A stretch of 64,000 bases of DNA from an uncultured Collinsella sp. (GTDB lineage: Bacteria; Actinomycetota; Coriobacteriia; Coriobacteriales; Coriobacteriaceae). The stretch is taken from positions 1 to 64,000 of the forward strand of contig UQPF01000001.1 in NCBI GenBank assembly GCA_900542905.1. The letters run 5' to 3'. Positions 16,874 to 25,395 of the stretch are shown one piece after another. Within the stretch, counting starts at the first letter, position 1; each line of letters opens with the position of its first letter. Position numbers and translations under genes: made by a program. Under the pieces are notes generated by a model that saw only the letters and a program-made list of their open reading frames with translations, was not told where the DNA came from and did no database searches.

Positions 16874-18430
16874 TTATTTAGCGATATCGACAGCGCGGCT
16901 CTCGCGAATCACGACGACGCGCACCTGACCGGGATACTCCATCTCTTCCTCGATCTGATGGGCGATATCGTGAGCCAGGACCGTGGACTGGGCATCGGAG
17001 ATCTTGTCCGGCTGAACCATGACGTGGACCTCGCGACCAGCCTGCATGGCATAGGTACGCTCGACGCCTTCATGGGAGTTGGCAATCTCCTCGAGCTTCT
17101 CAAGACGCTTGATGTAGTTCTCGGCAGACTCGCGACGGGCACCGGGGCGAGAGGCGGAGACGGCATCGGCGGCCTGTACCAGGACATCGAGCACCGTGTT
17201 GGGGTCGACATCGGCATGGTGAGCCTCGATAGCGTGGACGATAACGGGCTTCTCACCATAACGGCGGGCAAGCTCGGCGCCGATGACGGCATGCGGGCCC
17301 TCGACGTCGTGATCGATTGCCTTGCCAAGGTCGTGCAGCAGGCCGGCGCGCTTGGCGGTCACAACGTCCAGGCCAAGCTCGGAAGCCATCACGCCGCACA
17401 GGTCAGAGACTTCGAGGGAGTGCTGAAGCACGTTCTGACCAAACGAAGTACGGTAGCGCAGGGCACCAAGGGTCTTGACGATCTCGGGATGCAGGTCGTG
17501 AATGCCGGTATCGAAGGCAGCCTGCTCGCCAGCCTCGCGCACGCGCTGCTGAACCAGGTCGGCAGCCTTGTGATACATCTCCTCGATGCGGGCGGGGTGA
17601 ATGCGGCCGTCGGCGATGAGGTTCTCGAGGGCAACACGAGCGGTCTCACGACGGACCGGGTCGAAGCTCGAAAGAACGACGGTCTCGGGCGTATCGTCGA
17701 TCACGAGGTTGACACCGGAAACCTGCTCGAAGGTCCGGATGTTGCGACCCTCGCGACCGATGATACGGCCCTTGAGGTCATCAGAGGGAATGTGCACGGA
17801 GGTAACGGTGACCTCGGCTGTGTGGTCGGCAGCGCAGCGCTGAATCGCCAGGGACAGAATCTCCTGGGCGGTCTTGTGGCACTCGGCGCGAACCTGCTGC
17901 TCGGACTCGCGAATGATCGTGGCGGCCTCGTGGGTGACCTCGCCGCGAACCTTATCGAGGAGCTCCTTGTGGGCGTCCTCGCGGGTAAGGTCGGCAATAC
18001 GCTCGAGCTCGGAGGTCTGCTTAGTGCAGAGCTCCTCAAGCTCGCGGGAGCGCTTCTCGACCTGACCGGCCTGGCTGGACAGCTGGTGCTCACGCTTGTC
18101 GAGAGCGTCGTTTCGGCGATCAAGGGACTCCTCGCGCTGCATCACGCGGTTCTCAAGCGTACGAATCTCGCTCTTACGCTGCTTGTCCTCGGCCTCGGCG
18201 GCCTGCTTGTTCTTGATGATCTCCTCTTTAGCCTCGAGCAGAGCCTCTTTTTTGAGGGTCTCGGCCTGACGCTTAGCATCACCGATCAGGGACTCAGCCT
18301 GTGCGTGTGCCGACTGGATCTTTTCGTCGGCCTCGTGAAGACTACCCTGCTTGGCGGTGCGCATGTAGGCAATGGCGGCGATGGCACCCAAAACGATGCC
18401 AACGAGCGCTGCGATGATAGGCATGCTCAC
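16874..18430 (-). CDS. rny: Ribonuclease Y
   Basis: This 518-residue membrane-anchored endoribonuclease starts mRNA decay. It has an N-terminal membrane helix (residues 4-21), a long charged coiled coil (about 30-180), a KH domain (IGREGRNIRTFEQVSGV at about 223-239) and an HD domain (HSLEVSDL with LLHDLGKAIDH at about 328-365). Length is normal for the family. With rnjA and pnp in the same window, much of the RNA-decay machinery is present here. Confidence 0.95.
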   Translation of the reverse strand: MSMPIIAALVGIVLGAIAAIAYMRTAKQGSLHEADEKIQSAHAQAESLIGDAKRQAETLKKEALLEAKEEIIKNKQAAEAEDKQRKSEIRTLENRVMQREESLDRRNDALDKREHQLSSQAGQVEKRSRELEELCTKQTSELERIADLTREDAHKELLDKVRGEVTHEAATIIRESEQQVRAECHKTAQEILSLAIQRCAADHTAEVTVTSVHIPSDDLKGRIIGREGRNIRTFEQVSGVNLVIDDTPETVVLSSFDPVRRETARVALENLIADGRIHPARIEEMYHKAADLVQQRVREAGEQAAFDTGIHDLHPEIVKTLGALRYRTSFGQNVLQHSLEVSDLCGVMASELGLDVVTAKRAGLLHDLGKAIDHDVEGPHAVIGAELARRYGEKPVIVHAIEAHHADVDPNTVLDVLVQAADAVSASRPGARRESAENYIKRLEKLEEIANSHEGVERTYAMQAGREVHVMVQPDKISDAQSTVLAHDIAHQIEEEMEYPGQVRVVVIRESRAVDIAK

Positions 18431-18681
18431 TCCTTTTTATGGATTCGTTACACAACAAAGCGAACCGTCCTTACGAACGGCTCGCGACATTTGAGTAATA
18501 TGGGCGCAGCTTATGCGGGTCGGATACAGATAAACATATAAACAAACTCATCACAGATGAGCACATATCACAAAGCAAATGACAGTGTTTATCGTACGTT
18601 GAACCACAACAACTGTCAAATAAATGGCCCCAGCACGGCGGCTAAAACGCGGTGAACGGCAGGGCAACAAAGCGCATACGC

Positions 18682-19374
18682 CTAAACTGCACATTCCTCG
18701 CGTTCGGCATCGAGACGTGCCTTAACGGCATCGGCGGCGATGTGATACGAGAAGCCCTTGCCCATCAAAAACCGAACCAGTTTTTCGAATCCGCGCGTCT
18801 CTGGAACACGACGCTTGGCGAGCAGGGCTGACGCACGCGTCAAATCGTCTTCGACGGCAAAATAATCCTCGGGATAACCGGGAATGTCATCGAGCACGAC
18901 ATGACGGCGCTTGAGCTCGGTCTCGATTTTGCGCTGTCCCCAACCGCGCCGCTTGCGCTCCTCGATAAAGTACGAGCAAAAGCGGCTCTCGTCTAAAAAG
19001 CGATACTCGGTGGCGCGCTCGACGGCGAAATCGATCGCAGGCTGGTGAAAGCCGTAGCGAGCCAGCTTGTCACGGACCTCACCCGTCGCATGGTCGCGGC
19101 GCGATAACATCTCGGTCACCATGGTAAGTGCACATTTACGCTCAATGAGCTGCACCGCCTCACGGAAGTTGTCCCAATCACAGGGAAGATCGGGGCGGTT
19201 TTTGACATACAGCCGCGCGACCCGCACGGGAATCCAAATGGACCGCTCAAAACCGCCCTCAAGCTCACAATCGATATGTGCGCAAGGCTTTTTGGACGCA
19301 TACCCGCTCGAGAACGAGGAGGCCGCCTTCTTATCGGGAAAGACGACCGTGGCCTCGGTCACCGTATACGACAT
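18682..19374 (-). CDS. recX: Regulatory protein RecX
   Basis: This 230-residue protein has the RecX pattern of three-helix repeats, with SRRDHATGEVRDKLARYGF and FIEERKRRGWGQRKIETELK. RecX limits RecA filament growth. It begins 11 bases after recA and is surely cotranscribed and SOS-induced with it. It is somewhat longer than E. coli RecX, with an N-terminal extension of about 80 residues. Confidence 0.92.
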   Translation of the reverse strand: MSYTVTEATVVFPDKKAASSFSSGYASKKPCAHIDCELEGGFERSIWIPVRVARLYVKNRPDLPCDWDNFREAVQLIERKCALTMVTEMLSRRDHATGEVRDKLARYGFHQPAIDFAVERATEYRFLDESRFCSYFIEERKRRGWGQRKIETELKRRHVVLDDIPGYPEDYFAVEDDLTRASALLAKRRVPETRGFEKLVRFLMGKGFSYHIAADAVKARLDAEREECAV

Positions 19375-19385
19375 GAGCGTAACCG

Positions 19386-20534
19386 CTACTCGTCGTCATC
19401 ATCGAGCATGGCGGAACCATCGATGGCGTAAAGCTCGTCAAACTCCTCAGGCGCAGGCTGATCGGTCAGCTCGACCTCGGACGGAGCATCGTCATCAAAC
19501 TCAAGTCCGCAGGCAAGGCGGACCTTATGCTCAATCTCGTCAGCGCAATCGGGGTGTTCGCGCAGGAACGCCTTGGCGGCCTCGCGACCGTTGCCGAGCT
19601 TGTCCTCGCCATAGGCAAACCAGGAGCCCATCTTCTTGCAGATGCCGCACTCGACAGCCATGTCCAGAATCGAGCCCTCCTTAGAGATGCCCGTACCGTA
19701 CATGATGTCGAACTCAGCAGAACGGAACGGAGCTGCCACCTTGTTCTTAACGACCTTGGCGCGCACGCGGTTACCGATAACCTCGTCCTTAAGCTTAATG
19801 CTGTCGATACGGCGAATGTCGATACGCACCGAAGAGAAAAACTTAAGGGCGCGGCCGCCCGTCGTAGTCTCGGGGTTGCCGAACATGACGCCGATCTTCT
19901 CACGCAGCTGATTAATGAAGATGCACGTCGTGTTGGACTTAGAAAGCGAGCCGGCGAGCTTACGGAGCGCCTGGCTCATCAGGCGAGCCTGAAGACCGAC
20001 CGTAGTGTCGCCGATTTCTCCCTCGATCTCGGCACGCGGGGTCAGCGCGGCGACAGAGTCGACGACGATGGCATCGATGGCGCCGGAACGCACGAGCATG
20101 TCAACGATCTCGAGCGCCTGCTCACCCGTATCGGGCTGGGAAATCAGTACCTCGTCGATATCCACGCCAATGCGCGCGGCATACGTGGGATCGAGCGCAT
20201 GCTCGGCATCGATAAATGCCACAACGCCACCCATTGCCTGGGCCTCTGCCAAAATCTCGAGCGAAAGCGTCGTCTTACCGGAGGACTCAGGACCGTAAAT
20301 CTCGACGATACGGCCGCGTGGCACGCCGCCGATACCCAGCGCGGCATCGAGGGCCAGGGCGCCCGTGGGAATGGCCTCGACCTCGAGCTCGGGACCACCG
20401 TCGCCGTACCTCATGATGGAACCCTGGCCGAATTTCTTCTCGATCTCGGCCTTGGTGGTGGCGATCATCTCATCGCGCTCTTTACCCGTCGTGCGAGCAT
20501 GAACGGTACGTACGGGACCTGAATTCTTGGCCAT
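19386..20534 (-). CDS. recA: Recombinase RecA
   Basis: This 382-residue recombinase forms filaments on single-stranded DNA, drives strand exchange and triggers LexA cleavage. Walker A GPESSGKTT is at 81-89, with loops L1/L2 (MFGNPETTTGGRALKF) behind. It carries an N-terminal extension of about ten residues and an acidic tail (SAMLDDDDE). ATG 20534 has GAGGAGG upstream. A LexA box lies 39 bases before the start; recX follows. Confidence 0.97.
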   Translation of the reverse strand: MAKNSGPVRTVHARTTGKERDEMIATTKAEIEKKFGQGSIMRYGDGGPELEVEAIPTGALALDAALGIGGVPRGRIVEIYGPESSGKTTLSLEILAEAQAMGGVVAFIDAEHALDPTYAARIGVDIDEVLISQPDTGEQALEIVDMLVRSGAIDAIVVDSVAALTPRAEIEGEIGDTTVGLQARLMSQALRKLAGSLSKSNTTCIFINQLREKIGVMFGNPETTTGGRALKFFSSVRIDIRRIDSIKLKDEVIGNRVRAKVVKNKVAAPFRSAEFDIMYGTGISKEGSILDMAVECGICKKMGSWFAYGEDKLGNGREAAKAFLREHPDCADEIEHKVRLACGLEFDDDAPSEVELTDQPAPEEFDELYAIDGSAMLDDDDE

Positions 20535-20572
20535 GAATAGCCCTCCTCTTAACAACCTGCATCGATAATAAA

Positions 20573-20586
20573 CGAACGGCTGTTCG
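20573..20586. promoter_or_regulatory. LexA box of recA
   Basis: CGAAC-GGCT-GTTCG is a perfect match to the Gram-positive SOS box consensus and lies just before the recA ribosome site. Confidence 0.9.
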
Positions 20587-20631
20587 TGGTCAACCGTTCA
20601 GGCCAATCATATGCAGGCGGTCTTTCCAAAA

Positions 20632-20687
20632 CCCAACCAAACGCCGACCAAACACTGACCAAATGCTTGACCACAAAGGACCAAATA
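20632..20687. repeat. Helically phased direct repeats upstream of recA
   Basis: The heptamer ACCAAAC or GACCAAA (once GACCACA) occurs five times with about 11-12 base spacing, one turn of the helix. Such phased copies suggest cooperative protein binding or bending. They lie 50-100 bases upstream of the LexA box. Confidence 0.5.
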
Positions 20688-20760
20688 TGAACAAGGCAGG
20701 CAAAAATACATCTACAACCAGCACAAACGCCAAATGAGCCTAAGGTCCCTATCTCCACAA

Positions 20761-20784
20761 TTAAGGGGCTCGAAGGCCCCTTAA
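20761..20784 (-). terminator. Terminator after cinA
   Basis: TTAAGGGGC (20761-20769) pairs with GCCCCTTAA (20776-20784) around six bases. It lies just after the cinA stop and would separate cinA from the recA promoter; the T run is weak. Confidence 0.6.
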
Positions 20785-20791
20785 AACACGT

Positions 20792-21322
20792 CTATTCCAT
20801 AGAGTTGAGCACAAGGGCAATGCGACCCAATGCCTCCGTGACCGCATGGGCACGAACACACGAACGGTCGCCCTCATAGTGGCAGCGCACAGAGTCCACA
20901 ACCGGCACGCCCCCATCGGCGGAACGATGCGCCCAGCCAATATAGAAAGTGCCCGCCGGATCGTCCTCAGTGCCACCGCCGGGGCCGGCATAACCCGTTG
21001 CGCTCACTGCAATATCGCTCTGGTACAGCTCCAGCGAACCCACCGCCATCTCGCGCGCGGTCTGATGCGACACCGCGGTATAGCGGTCAAGCGTCTCCTG
21101 CTCAACACCAAGAACGCGATGCTTAATCTCATCGCAATAGGTCACCGCACCGCCACGCAGCACCGCCGAGGCGCCCGGGATATCGGCAATCGTCGAGGCG
21201 ATCATACCCGCCGTCAGCGACTCAGCCGTCGAAACCGTCACGCCCCGAGCGCTCGCGCGCTCGACAATATCACGCGCCAGCTCCTCGTTATGTGCGGAAA
21301 TCTGCTCAAAAGAGTCCGTCAT
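20792..21322 (-). CDS. pncC: Nicotinamide-nucleotide amidohydrolase (CinA C-terminal domain)
   Basis: This protein of about 176 residues is the stand-alone CinA/PncC amidase, which turns nicotinamide mononucleotide into nicotinate mononucleotide for NAD recycling. The motifs STAESLTAGMI, GGAVTYCDEIKH, VGSLELYQSDIAVSATGYAGPGG (split here as SATGYAGPGG at its end) and GTFYIGW are visible. GTG 21328 is an alternative start. It follows pgsA after about a dozen bases and precedes recA, the usual order. Confidence 0.88.
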   Translation of the reverse strand: MTDSFEQISAHNEELARDIVERASARGVTVSTAESLTAGMIASTIADIPGASAVLRGGAVTYCDEIKHRVLGVEQETLDRYTAVSHQTAREMAVGSLELYQSDIAVSATGYAGPGGGTEDDPAGTFYIGWAHRSADGGVPVVDSVRCHYEGDRSCVRAHAVTEALGRIALVLNSME

Positions 21323-21334
21323 ACCCACCAGGAC

Positions 21335-21973
21335 CTAGACCGAAAAGACGATCTTGCGGCAGTTCCAGAAGTACTGGGCGCCCGAGATAACGGTCAGGAC
21401 AACGGCAACGGCGTACAGGAAGCGCGACACCGAGTAGATGCCGAGCGTTAGCGCCACCGGGCCAAGGTGCAAGCCGGCCATAGCAAAAACGCACAGGTAA
21501 CCGCAAATGGAGACCATCGTGGTTGCCGTCTTGTACTTGCCGAGCTTATCGGCCGCAACGACCACACCGGCCGCACTCGCGACCATGCGAAGGGCGCTCA
21601 CCAGAAGCTCACGGAACAGGATAATGAACACGGACCACACGGTCACTGCGCCAAAATCCAAGAACAGCAGCAGGGCCGAGAACACGAGCAGCTTATCGGC
21701 GATGGGGTCCAAGAATTTACCGAAGTCGGTGATCTCGTTGCGCGAACGCGCCAGATAACCGTCGACCTTATCGGTGCACGACAGGATCACATACAGAATG
21801 AAGGCAGCGGCGGCGAGCGGGCCGTCGAAGGTGCTCCAATCCGTACCGGCAACACTCGTGTGAGAAAGCGCCGACACGATCATGAACACCGGGATAAAGA
21901 CGATGCGAACGCACGTCACGATGTTGGCGGGCGTCCAGACACTCGTCAGTTCCTTATTACTCTCGTTAGCCAC
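21335..21973 (-). CDS. pgsA: CDP-diacylglycerol-glycerol-3-phosphate 3-phosphatidyltransferase
   Basis: This 212-residue membrane enzyme makes phosphatidylglycerol phosphate, the committed step to phosphatidylglycerol and cardiolipin. It opens with NIVTCVRIVFIP and has the family signature DG-YLAR-x8-G-x3-D-x3-D (KVDGYLARSR and GKFLDPIADKL). The ftsK-rimO-pgsA-cinA-recA order supports pgsA rather than another family member. It begins ten bases after rimO. Confidence 0.92.
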   Translation of the reverse strand: MANESNKELTSVWTPANIVTCVRIVFIPVFMIVSALSHTSVAGTDWSTFDGPLAAAAFILYVILSCTDKVDGYLARSRNEITDFGKFLDPIADKLLVFSALLLFLDFGAVTVWSVFIILFRELLVSALRMVASAAGVVVAADKLGKYKTATTMVSICGYLCVFAMAGLHLGPVALTLGIYSVSRFLYAVAVVLTVISGAQYFWNCRKIVFSV

Positions 21974-21982
21974 GACGCTCTC

Positions 21983-23332
21983 CTACTCCACAACATGACC
22001 GATAAGCTCGTAGCAGAAGCTATCGGTAAACTCGACGGTCAGAATATCGCCCACGGACGCCTCGCTGGCGTCCAGATGCACCGCGCCATCGGAATCGGGC
22101 GCCTGGAACCAGGCATGGCCGATCAGCTCGGCGCCATCCTCGGTCTCTTCGATACCGTCGACGATTACCTGGGCTCGCTCGCCCACATGGGCGGCGGTGG
22201 CGGCAAAACCGAGCGACTCGGCCAGGTCCATGGCCTCCTGGGCGCGCTCGAGCTTAACCTCCTCATCGACCTGGCCCTCCATCTTGGCGGCCAGGCTACC
22301 TTCCTCACGCGAGTAGGCAAAGACACTCGTGTAGTCAAAGCCGACGGTGTCCATAAAGTCGATAAGGTCGCGGAACTCGTCGTCGGTCTCGGTCGGGAAG
22401 CCGACCATGGCCGTGGAACGAATCACGATGCCGGGGATGCGCTCGCGAAGGTCGCGGAACAGATCCTCGAGCTCCTGGCGTGAACCGGAGCGACGCATGG
22501 CCTTAAGAATGCGCGCGTCGCAGTGCTGCACGGGGATATCGATATAGGGCAGCACCTCGGGCGTATCGCGAATCGTCTCGATGAGTTCGTCAGTCATGCC
22601 CTCGGGCTGCAGATAGAGCACGCGGACCCAGACGTTGTGCGGGCGTACGGCCTCGGCGACGGCACGCAGCAGCTGCGCCAGATTGCGCGGCGAGCCATCG
22701 GCGACGTCCTCGTCGGCAAAGTCGGTACCCCAGATGCCCGTGTCCTGGCCGATCAGCACGATCTCGCGCACACCGCCGGCAACCAGATCGCGCACCTCGG
22801 AGATGATGCTCTCGGCATTGCGCGAATGATAGCGGCCGCGGATGTAGGGAATCATGCAGAAGCTGCAGAAGCGGTTGCAGCCATCGGAAATCTTGACGTA
22901 GGCGACAGCGCCCTCGACGGTGCGCTTGACCTGCGGAATATAGGCGGCAATCTCACGCTCGACACCCAGCACGCCATCGATGACCGTCACAATGCCATCC
23001 TCCTCGTCGGCCTTCACAAAGGCAGCGACCTCGGGCAGCTCGTCAGGCAGGTCGTCGCCATAGCGCGACGGCACACAGCCGCACATGACGATGGGACAAG
23101 AACGAACGCCGTCCTGAACCTCGTTGGCGAGCTCGAGCGTGGTCTCGATGCTCTCGGACGTTGCGGAGGCGAGGAACGAGCATGTATTGACGATGGCGAT
23201 ATCGGCATCCTGTGGGTCGAATGCCTCCTCGTAGCCCGCGGCGGTCAAAAGAGAACGCATGCGGTCGGTGTCAACCTCGTTCTTAGCGCACCCGAGGGTG
23301 ATGTAGAGCACGGAGCCCAACGGTGTATCCAT
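21983..23332 (-). CDS. rimO: Ribosomal protein S12 methylthiotransferase
   Basis: This 449-residue radical SAM enzyme adds methylthio to an aspartate of ribosomal protein S12. Radical SAM cysteines CNRFCSFC are at 152-159; auxiliary cluster cysteines are at about 15, 51 and 86 (LGCAKNEVD, NTCSF, CGCVPSR). A TRAM domain ends the protein. The LGCAKN opening distinguishes RimO from MiaB. Confidence 0.95.
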   Translation of the reverse strand: MDTPLGSVLYITLGCAKNEVDTDRMRSLLTAAGYEEAFDPQDADIAIVNTCSFLASATSESIETTLELANEVQDGVRSCPIVMCGCVPSRYGDDLPDELPEVAAFVKADEEDGIVTVIDGVLGVEREIAAYIPQVKRTVEGAVAYVKISDGCNRFCSFCMIPYIRGRYHSRNAESIISEVRDLVAGGVREIVLIGQDTGIWGTDFADEDVADGSPRNLAQLLRAVAEAVRPHNVWVRVLYLQPEGMTDELIETIRDTPEVLPYIDIPVQHCDARILKAMRRSGSRQELEDLFRDLRERIPGIVIRSTAMVGFPTETDDEFRDLIDFMDTVGFDYTSVFAYSREEGSLAAKMEGQVDEEVKLERAQEAMDLAESLGFAATAAHVGERAQVIVDGIEETEDGAELIGHAWFQAPDSDGAVHLDASEASVGDILTVEFTDSFCYELIGHVVE

Positions 23333-23359
23333 GTTGGAGAGCAGTCCTTTCGAATGATA

Positions 23360-23857
23360 TTAGCGGTAGTTGGTGAACTGCAGCGGCTGGCCGTAGTCCT
23401 GGTCGCGCAGGAACTGGATCACGGTCTGCAACGCGTCCTTCGAAGCAGAGGAAACACGCAGCTTGTCGGCCTCGATAGTCACCTTGACCTTGAGCTTTTG
23501 GTCCTTGATGTCCTTGTTGATCTTCTTGGCGGTCGTCTGGTCGATACCCTCGACGATATGGCCGAGCACGCGCACGGTGCCGCCCGATGCCGCCTGCGGA
23601 GCATCCCACGAGACAGCCTTGAGGTCGATGCCGCGCTTGATGAGCTTGGAGCTCAGCACGTCGATAATCTGCTTGGAGACAAAGTCGGCCGGGGCGTTGA
23701 TCGTAAAGAGCTTGTCGCCCTTCGAAAGCTCGATCGTGGCGCCGGAATCCTTCAGGTCATAGCGCTGGGAAATCTCACGCGTGGTTTGCTGGAAGGCGTT
23801 GTCGACCTCTTGCATGTTGACCTCGGACACGACGTCGAAGCTGGAATCTTTAGCCAT
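23360..23857 (-). CDS. YajQ family nucleotide-binding protein (UPF0234)
   Basis: This 165-residue protein has the whole-length YajQ pattern: SSFDVVSEVNMQEVDNA at the start, QRYDLKDSGATIE, and RDQDYGQPLQFTNYR at the end. YajQ proteins bind nucleotides; some bind cyclic di-GMP and change partner regulators. Nothing in the sequence shows which role applies here. A good AAGGAAAC ribosome site precedes the start, and rimO follows after 27 bases. Confidence 0.9.
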   Translation of the reverse strand: MAKDSSFDVVSEVNMQEVDNAFQQTTREISQRYDLKDSGATIELSKGDKLFTINAPADFVSKQIIDVLSSKLIKRGIDLKAVSWDAPQAASGGTVRVLGHIVEGIDQTTAKKINKDIKDQKLKVKVTIEADKLRVSSASKDALQTVIQFLRDQDYGQPLQFTNYR

Positions 23858-23883
23858 GATGTTTCCTTTCGCGTACGAGCGGC

Positions 23884-25395
23884 TTAGTAGCTATCGTACG
23901 AATAGTCGGTAGAATCGGTGGGCGTCTGGCCGTCAGTTGCGGTATCGGCGCCATCCGTGGATTGGGCATCGGTGCCGTCGGTGGTGTCGGCACCATCGGT
24001 GGTGTCGGTACCATCAGAACTTTCACCATTCTCGGAACCAGTCGTCTCCTTCTTGGGAACGGTGATCGTCACACGCGCCACGCCCGAGGTCTTGGTATCG
24101 TAACGGACCTTTTCGCCGTTCTTGGTAACGGTGACATCGGAAGGCTTGGACGTGGTGATCTCGATCGAGGACTCAGGCGTGTACTCCTGCTCAAAGGGGC
24201 CAGTCGCCTGGGCGCCATAGACCGACTTGCCATCGACCTTGACCTCAATCCAGGCGGTCTTTCCCTTGGCAACGGAGACCTTGACCTTCGTTACCTCGTT
24301 TTCTTCCTTTTTAGCCGTCGTCTTGGTGGCGTCCGAATCGGTCGACTCATCCGTCGCCTCATCGGTGTCCTCATCCTCGTCGACCGTTTCGGTCTTCTTA
24401 GAGGACTTCTTGGGCGTCGTCTTGGTAGCAGTGGGCGTCTCGGGCGTGGTCTCGGGCGTCGAAGATGCGCAGCCGCGCAGAAGTACCACGATGAGCACGA
24501 TCAGCAGCAACGCCACGGCACCGATGCCGGCGTAGACGATACGCGGATCGAGACCGTTGTTTTGAGGAGTACGGGAACCGCCGCGTCCACGACTGGAACT
24601 GCTGCGGCCGCCTCCCTGAGGCATACGACCACGATTGCTGTCGGAACGGCCGCGATAGCCACCCTGGCCCTGAAGGCTGCGCTGACCCGAGCGGGGCGCA
24701 AGTTCACCGCGGCCTTGATAGCCACGCTGGCACGCACGTGGAGCCGAAGAGCGCTGGCCATACGGCTGTGATTGAGAGCGAAGACGCGGCGTCACCTGCG
24801 TGGCATCGGCGTCCGCATAGCCACTGCGAGAACGTCCGGTGGAGATACCACGGTGACCGCGATCGGAATAGCCGCCGTCGCCGTAGCCGGCACGAGGGTC
24901 ACGCGCCACGCCGCGGGCAGCGGGAAGTGCACGGTCCTCGGGCATCGGCGTACTGCGGAACCGGTCACGCTGTGAGCGAATCTCCTCGCCCGAACCCGTC
25001 TCGGTAATATAGCCAGCCTGCTGCGGACGCTGACCATAACGCGTTGAGCGACCACCCTGAACCATCAAGAAGCGCCCATTATCCACCGAGGAACGTGAAT
25101 TGACATAGCCGGCGGCGTCCTGAAAACGACCGCCCTGCTGCGACGTCTCGCGCTCGTATGCCATCAGCTCGTCAAAGTAGGCATTGACGACCTCGCGCGG
25201 ATTGAGGCCCAAAAAGCGAGCATAGCTCGAAATCATGCCCTGCGCATAGCCGCGCGGCGGCATCGAAGCAAAGTTACCGGTCTCGAAAAACTCGATGATC
25301 TGCGGCCTGATTTTGATGGTGTTGGCGACCTGCTGAATGGAAAGGCCCATTCGGCGACGCTGCTCGAGCAGCATGTCACCAAAGCGTGCAGCCAT
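23884..25395 (-). CDS. RodZ-like HTH membrane protein
   Basis: This 503-residue protein has an N-terminal RodZ-type HTH (residues 5-75; LLEQRRRMGLSIQQVANTIK), a long Arg/Gly/Ser/Gln-rich cytoplasmic linker (about 85-270), one membrane helix (about 275-297) and an external region with Thr/Lys/Asp-rich spacer and a beta-rich DUF4115 domain (about 370-455). The tail is low complexity with TDG repeats. RodZ links MreB to the envelope in rods. The arginine-rich linker is unusually long. It starts where ftsK ends. Confidence 0.8.
   Translation of the reverse strand: MAARFGDMLLEQRRRMGLSIQQVANTIKIRPQIIEFFETGNFASMPPRGYAQGMISSYARFLGLNPREVVNAYFDELMAYERETSQQGGRFQDAAGYVNSRSSVDNGRFLMVQGGRSTRYGQRPQQAGYITETGSGEEIRSQRDRFRSTPMPEDRALPAARGVARDPRAGYGDGGYSDRGHRGISTGRSRSGYADADATQVTPRLRSQSQPYGQRSSAPRACQRGYQGRGELAPRSGQRSLQGQGGYRGRSDSNRGRMPQGGGRSSSSRGRGGSRTPQNNGLDPRIVYAGIGAVALLLIVLIVVLLRGCASSTPETTPETPTATKTTPKKSSKKTETVDEDEDTDEATDESTDSDATKTTAKKEENEVTKVKVSVAKGKTAWIEVKVDGKSVYGAQATGPFEQEYTPESSIEITTSKPSDVTVTKNGEKVRYDTKTSGVARVTITVPKKETTGSENGESSDGTDTTDGADTTDGTDAQSTDGADTATDGQTPTDSTDYSYDSY

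Noticed and set aside
16733..18541. Long open frame opposite rny
   Set aside because: It mirrors the rny reading frame in a GC-rich gene; the RNase Y domains on the other strand are complete.
20632..20687. CRISPR-like repeats or plasmid iterons
   Set aside because: Repeat units are only about seven bases with four-to-five base spacers, and no cas or rep gene is near.
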